In this document: piece after piece, positions 59,531 to 64,000 of the stretch
How the letters are laid out: the number at the start of each line of letters is the position of its first letter
Position numbering within the stretch: the stretch's first letter is position 1
Origin: Ottelia alismoides
Taxonomy: Eukaryota; Streptophyta; Magnoliopsida; Alismatales; Hydrocharitaceae
DNA length: 64,000 nucleotides
Assembly: GCA_037367405.1 (NCBI GenBank)
Contig: JAZKJV010009330.1
Coordinates: forward strand, 372,001 to 436,000
Direction of reading: 5' to 3'
Program-made: the position numbers and the translations under genes
The notes under the pieces: model-generated
Seen by the model: only the letters and a program-made list of their open reading frames with translations
What the model was told of the DNA's origin: nothing
Databases searched by the model: none

Positions 59531-60132
59531 TACCTAGAAAGTTCAAGGAGGAAGAAGGCAGAGTGGAAGCTTGGGATGAGACTCTGGTGACCTTAGGTCA
59601 TCGCTCGACCTGGGCAGCTACTTCAGGGGGCTCCAATGGTCGTAATCGATCGTGACATGGCCATGGTGACCAAGGATCGACACCTGGGGCTTCTAACCAT
59701 CATCTCTCTTCGATTCCTCCTCCTCCTGTCATCGGAAGGGGAAGAAAGCTGGGATGCAACACATTGGAATGGTGAACGAGGTGAAGATGGGAGAAGATCG
59801 TGGTTTTATGGAGGAGGTGGTCGATTACAGAAGGGTGGTCGAGGGTTCTGAAATGATCGAGTAAAGGCTCTAGAGAATTGGGGTTGATGAATTGAAGGTC
59901 ACACGCGAGTGAGGGAATATAGGGTTGCATGGTGGTGGTGTTAGGTCGCGGGTAGGAGGTGGCTGCTAAAAATGGAAGGGGCGAGGCACGATGAGGGGAG
60001 ACATGGGCGATAAGAAGTTACGAGAGGTGGAAGAAGACTTGAGGGGTGTTGGATCGCGTGATCCAATGATCCAGATGGAGGATGCTACAAGCGATCCAGA
60101 TCAGATTTAGAGATCTGATCTAAGGGTTGAAG
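59531..60132 (-). mobile_element. LTR fragment joined to the truncated M5 integrase
   Basis: GC-rich sequence on the minus strand resembling the middle of M-type LTRs, with TCTAG|GTAAT at its left end (59534/59533) as in M1 and M3. On the minus strand it follows the integrase stub directly: after LLFREGA the similarity to P2 ends. Integrase, tail and the first part of the 3' LTR are therefore missing. Confidence 0.5.
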
Positions 60133-60476
60133 AGCGAGCCAATCCGCTCCTTCCCTGAATAAAAGAGGATCCTCCCATTGGTAGAAACAGATGGTCGACA
60201 TGAATTTGTTCTTCTGATTCTTCGTCCAATTGACGGCGTTACCCCAGAGGCGAGGTAATTGACTATATCAGCATACCAAGGAAGAGAATCCACTACAAGG
60301 ATTGATTCGTCAGGAAAGGTTTCTGTGATAGGTGCATTGTTCAGAGGAGGCTCACGCTGCTCTATTCTGGAGAGATGGTCTGCTACCACATTTTGAACTC
60401 CAGGCTTGTCCTTGATTTCCAAATCAAATTCCTGGAGGAGAAGGATCCAACGAATCAGTCTTGGCTTGGCATCCTT
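60120..60476 (-). pseudogene. RNase H tail and integrase start of M5
   Basis: An open continuation of the M5 polyprotein frame: [35 protein letters not shown], the spacer before integrase ([14 protein letters not shown]) and the first integrase residues ([18 protein letters not shown]). The zinc-binding HHCC region and catalytic core are absent because the element is cut at about 60133. It is in the same frame as the upstream blocks. Confidence 0.8.
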
Positions 60477-60851
60477 CTACTGCTGTAGGTACCGGATAGC
60501 AGAGTGGTCTGTAAAAATTGTGACTTTCGATCCAAGCAAATAGGATCTGAACTTCTCAAGGGCGAAAACCGCAACCAACAATTCTTTCTCTGTCACTGTA
60601 TAATTTCTCTGTGCTTCATCTAATGTTCTGCTGGCATAGTGAATGGCATAGGACGCTTTCTCTTTCCTTTGCCCAAGAACAGCCCCGACTGCAAAGTCTG
60701 ATGCATCGGTCATTATCTCAAAGGGAAGAGACCAGTCCGGCGGCTGTAAGATTGGAGCCTGAGTAATAAGCTCCTTCAACTGATTGAAAGCAAGGAGAAC
60801 CTGCTGATCTACATTGAACTCAGTTTCCTTGCACAGAAGCTCTGTCAAAGG
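60477..60851 (-). pseudogene. RNase H of M5
   Basis: Complete RNase H core in one open frame: ELLCKETEFNVDQQVLLAFN, DWSLPFEIMTDASDFAVGAV (Asp), SRTLDEAQRNYTVTEKELLV (Glu) and VTIFTDHSAIRYLQQ (Asp). All acidic residues are kept. It is bounded by a TGA at 60852-60854 just before PLTE and a TAG at 60477-60479 just after LQQ, both single-base changes in otherwise intact coding sequence. Confidence 0.85.
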
Positions 60852-62177
60852 TCAGGCAATGCGGTTGAAATCCTTGATGAATCGCCTGTAAAATCCCACA
60901 TGCCCCAGGAATGACCTTACATTCTTTACTGACTGAGGTGGCTGTAGATTTGAAATGACATCCACCTTTACCGGGTCGACTTCCATGCCACGTTTAGAAA
61001 CGACGTGACCCGGCACGATACCTTTTGTGACCATGAAGTGGCTCTTTTCCCATGAAAGCACTAAATTGACTTCCCGACACTTCTGAAGCACTCTGTCTAA
61101 GTGCTCAAGACAAGAATCGAAACTATCACCATAGACAGAGAAGTCGTCCATGAACACCTCGAGAAAACTGCCTACCATCCCGGCGAAGACTGCTAACATG
61201 CATCTTTGGAAGGTTGCAGGTGCATTGCATAATCCAAAGGGCATTCTCTTGAAGGCGTAGGTGCCGAACGGGCTAGTGAAGGTGGTCTTCTCTTGATCTT
61301 CAGGGGTGATTGCCACTTGGTTGTACCCGGAATACCCATCCAAAAAGCAGAAGAACTCCTTGCCTGCTAGTCTCTCCAGAACTTGATCAATGAATGGCAA
61401 GGGGAAGTGGTCCTTCTTAGTGGCTGCATTAAGACGACGGTAGTCAACACACACCCGCCAGGATGTTGGTACCCGAGTGGATATTTCCTCTCCTTTATCT
61501 TTTGTAACCACGGTAAGCCCAGATTTCATTGGAACTACATGCAGTGGGCTTACCCATTTGGAGTCGGAGATGGGATAGATAAAGCCTGCGTCACACCATT
61601 TCGTTATCTCTTTCATGACGACGTCCCAAAGGTTAGGGTTCATCCTTCTTTGAAATTCATGGGACGGCTTGGCATCTTCTTCCAGATAGATGTGGTGTGA
61701 GCACAAGGCCGGATTTATCCCTCGGAGGTCTGATACGCACCAACCAAGTGCCTTGCGGTTCTTTTCTAGAACCTTGAGAAGACGAGATTCCTGATCCGGA
61801 TTCAGCCTGCTACTGATGATGACCAGATACATTTGTTCTTCACCCACAAGGAAAGCATACTTCAGGCATGCAGGAAGTGGCTTGAGTTCTGGTGTTGATT
61901 TGTCCAGCTTGTTGGTCACTTCAGACACTATGCTGGTGGTGGGATGTACTTCTTTGAAGGGGTGACCATCCTCATCGTTCTGTTGACTCCCCAGGAATGT
62001 GCCGAACGGTTCCGCACTAGGCTGATCGTGTTCGGTCTGGAGTGACTGCTCAAAGAGATGCGCCTGCATCTGAGAATTTGTCTCCCAAGAATCATCGGAG
62101 CAAAGGTTGACTGTGCTTTCCAAGTCCTCCTCAAGAGTGAGGATTTCTCGGGTCCATGAATCATTTAATGATAAAGA
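60852..62177 (-). pseudogene. Reverse transcriptase of M5, best preserved in the window
   Basis: The 423-residue open block starts at 62123. Its first about 150 residues are linker (LKPLPACLKYAFLVGEEQMY and LNPDQESRLLKVLEKNRKAL). RT proper follows: NPNLWDVVMKEITKWCDAGF, VCVDYRRLNAATKKDHFPLP, EFFCFLDGYSGYNQVAI, FKRMPFGLCNAPATFQRCML, the catalytic FMDD (Asp codons at 61143-61148, intact) and the thumb NVRSFLGHVGFYRRFIKDFN. It reads without frameshift, joined in frame to protease (one TAA at 62178) and RNase H (one TGA at 60852). This points to a younger copy than P1 or P2. The lineage call of the whole window rests mainly on this sequence. Confidence 0.9.
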
Positions 62178-62654
62178 TTAATCTCTAATCTCAACAATAA
62201 AGTCACAGTCTGCTTCTGATGCTGCTTGGCTCTCATCAGTCGTGGCATTTGGTTCTCTGTTCATGTTTATAGTGATTTGCTGGGTGTTCAAACTGAAAGT
62301 AATCTTGCCAGACCCGTAATCAACCACGGCACCTGAAGTACGAAGGAAAGGTCGGCCAAGGATGATAGGGGTCTGGAGTAGGGGTGCAGGTGAGTCCATA
62401 TCAAGGACTACGAAATCAGCTGGGAATTGCATCTCCTGCACTTTGACTACAACGTCTTCCAAAAGACCTCGGGGCTGCTTGACGGATCGGTCAGCGAACT
62501 GAAGGATCATGCGTGTTTGCTTGAGCGGACCCAACCCAAATTCTTGCATTATGGATGAGGGAAGAAGGTTGATGGAAGACCCACTGTCAAGGAGAGTACG
62601 CTCGAAGACCTGGGGGCCACCAGGGAGCAGGACGGATGCCGGAGCTCCGCCGCG
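62178..62654 (-). pseudogene. Protease of M5, fused to LTR sequence
   Basis: Retropepsin with VFERTLLDSGSSINLLPSSI (intact Asp-Ser-Gly near 62582-62590), FGLGPLKQTRMILQFADRSV, KQPRGLLEDVVVKVQEMQF, TPIILGRPFLRTSGAVVDYG and the terminal VEIRD before a TAA at 62178-62180. The frame is open from 62654. Its first residues (RGGAPASVLLPGGPQ) match P2 only partly (GAP), and a TGA lies at 62655-62657. Upstream sequence is LTR, not gag, so the protein lacks its normal start. Confidence 0.8.
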
Positions 62655-64000
62655 TCAAAAATTATCCCTCCTCCGGCCGATTCAAGTCGCTGAGGTGCTC
62701 CCCCTATCACGAGGAACCTCTCTAGGATCGAATACAAGGCTTTTGGGTGGATGAAATTGGCCAAATTTAAGGAGGGGGGCGAAGCTTCTTATTTATAAAC
62801 ATTAGCCGGGACCCTTATTGACCGGCGTTTATTGATTAATCCAATGAGTGTGGTGTTGATCTAAGATATCGGCGGGCATCAGTGATCATCAGGGGTGATT
62901 TCTTGTGAAGAACGCGAGTGCGATCGATGGACGAGATGCCTGTAAAAAAGGGAAGAAAATCGGGGAAAAGACACTTCTGAGACGCCAGGTCCCGGATGGG
63001 ACAGTTGACCGGGCAGTCAACAAAGGCTGGCGCCCCATTGGTCCACATCGGACGCTAGAAGACAAAATAGGAAACCTTATTCTAAAATGATTTATTTAAC
63101 ATAATAAATGATTTTATTTGAATTTTCTTATAAAATAAAAAATGTGTATTAACTTTATGTAGTATTTATTTATGATTTTTATTTAATTTTTTGAAATGTT
63201 TTCTTATAGTTTTATTTTAATAATGTGTATATGCATGTATTTACATGTATTTTGTGTATTTTATTTTTATTTTGTTTATTTTATATTATTATTTTATTGT
63301 CTTATTTTATAAATTTATAATTTATTTTTATGAGTGTGAGGGTATTTTTATTTAATTTTTATGAGTTTATTTTCATTTTTAAATAAATAGGTATATGTAT
63401 ATGTAGGTATACTTATAGGTCTTTTACCTATATATTATATATACTTTATTTATTTAATGTATTTTCTTGGTTTTTATGTTGAATTTGTATTTTGAATAAG
63501 TTATGTATGATATTTACATTATTATAAAAATAAGGAATAAAATAATTAAATCCCCTTTTATTCATGTACATACTTAACATAGGTATTTTGCCTATGTATT
63601 ACATAAGCTTATTTTATTTTACAAATTCTTTTTGGTTTTCTTTTAATCTCAATATGTACATGTATTATACACATTATTTATAAAATTATAAAAATATAAT
63701 TTGAGAAAAATAATGGCTAATGAATAAATTGAATATTTTAATCAGGCAGGCTACAGAATGAAGGCCAAAAACCTAACTTTTGCAGATGGACTCCAAAAAT
63801 TATGAAACCAATTTTATTAAATATTTCTTGGAAATCTATATACAATTAAAGGTGAGTTTGGGTGATTTGGAGTTTTTATTTGCAAGATATGGGTCTGTGA
63901 AGTGGAGATTTTGGCTTTTTATTCTGTGTATAAAATGTACACTGAGTCTTATTTTTACACAAACTCAATTTTATATTTTTATTTACATTATTATATACAA
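62655..64000 (-). mobile_element. Upstream part of an M5 LTR, running off the window
   Basis: Minus-strand LTR: AT-rich U3 from beyond 64000 to about 63085, GC-rich block 63060-62660, TATA box at 62790-62797, and then a direct join to the protease at about 62655. LTR end, primer site, leader and gag are absent. AT-rich simple-sequence stretches (63090-63720) hold nothing coding. Frames 62549-62764 and 62836-63048 show no known domain. Confidence 0.55.
62790..62797 (-). promoter_or_regulatory. TATA box of the M5 LTR
   Basis: The minus strand reads TATAAATA, in the context GTTTATAAATAAGAAGC, at the AT-rich to GC-rich change typical of these LTRs. It lies about 135 bases upstream of the protease frame, so a transcript from it would enter pol sequence directly. 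Confidence 0.55.

Noticed and set aside
61383..61700. 105-codon plus frame
   Set aside because: Shadow of the M5 reverse transcriptase on the opposite strand.

Overview
The window is plant nuclear DNA made almost entirely of old, nested transposable elements; I recognise no host gene, rRNA or tRNA. The dominant class is Ty3/gypsy (Metaviridae) of the Athila-like lineage. Evidence: reverse transcriptase and RNase H signatures typical of that group (CFLDGYSGYNQ, FGLCNAPATF, DWSLPFEIMTDAS), no gag zinc knuckle, primer-binding sites matching the 3' end of plant tRNA-Asp, and very long LTRs (about 2.7 to 3.85 kb). Add a plant L1-type LINE and a small Mutator-like element, and a repeat-rich flowering-plant chromosome is the simplest source. 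The species cannot be told.

Layout. 1-3550 (minus): an element (M1) with LTR, primer site, leader and 3' tail but no gag-pol. 3600-4330 (plus): tail, polypurine tract and first part of another LTR (P0). 4331-11850 (minus): LTR A, then the interior of an unusual element (M-A) with a protease-like domain between two unrecognised reading frames and no reverse transcriptase. About 11880-24756 (plus): element P1 (LTR end, leader, gag, protease, RT), its leader split by a LINE (about 14725-19740) and its RT cut at 24757 by the LTR of element Pb (24757-28448), whose leader follows. About 29440-31052: a further plus LTR fragment (P4). 31053-34522 (minus): 5' end of a second M-A-type copy (M2) with LTR B. 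34502-54258 (plus): P2, the only element with both LTRs and gag to integrase, all decayed; a 1.16-kb Mutator-like element sits in its leader. 54259-59530 (plus): LTR P5, split by a complete solo LTR (M3, 54723-57450) flanked by 5-bp duplications. 59531-64000 (minus): M5, a chimaera in which LTR sequence is joined directly to protease-RT-RNase H.

Nothing here looks like an intact mobile unit. The points most worth a second look are (i) conserved hairpins each ending in a polypurine run in the 3' tails of three elements, (ii) the RT-less M-A family with two unrecognised reading frames, and (iii) shared LTR architecture: palindromic ends, G-box palindromes, TATA box, and a possible splice donor downstream. 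Boundaries given as 'about' were placed by comparing copies by eye and may be off by tens of bases or more.
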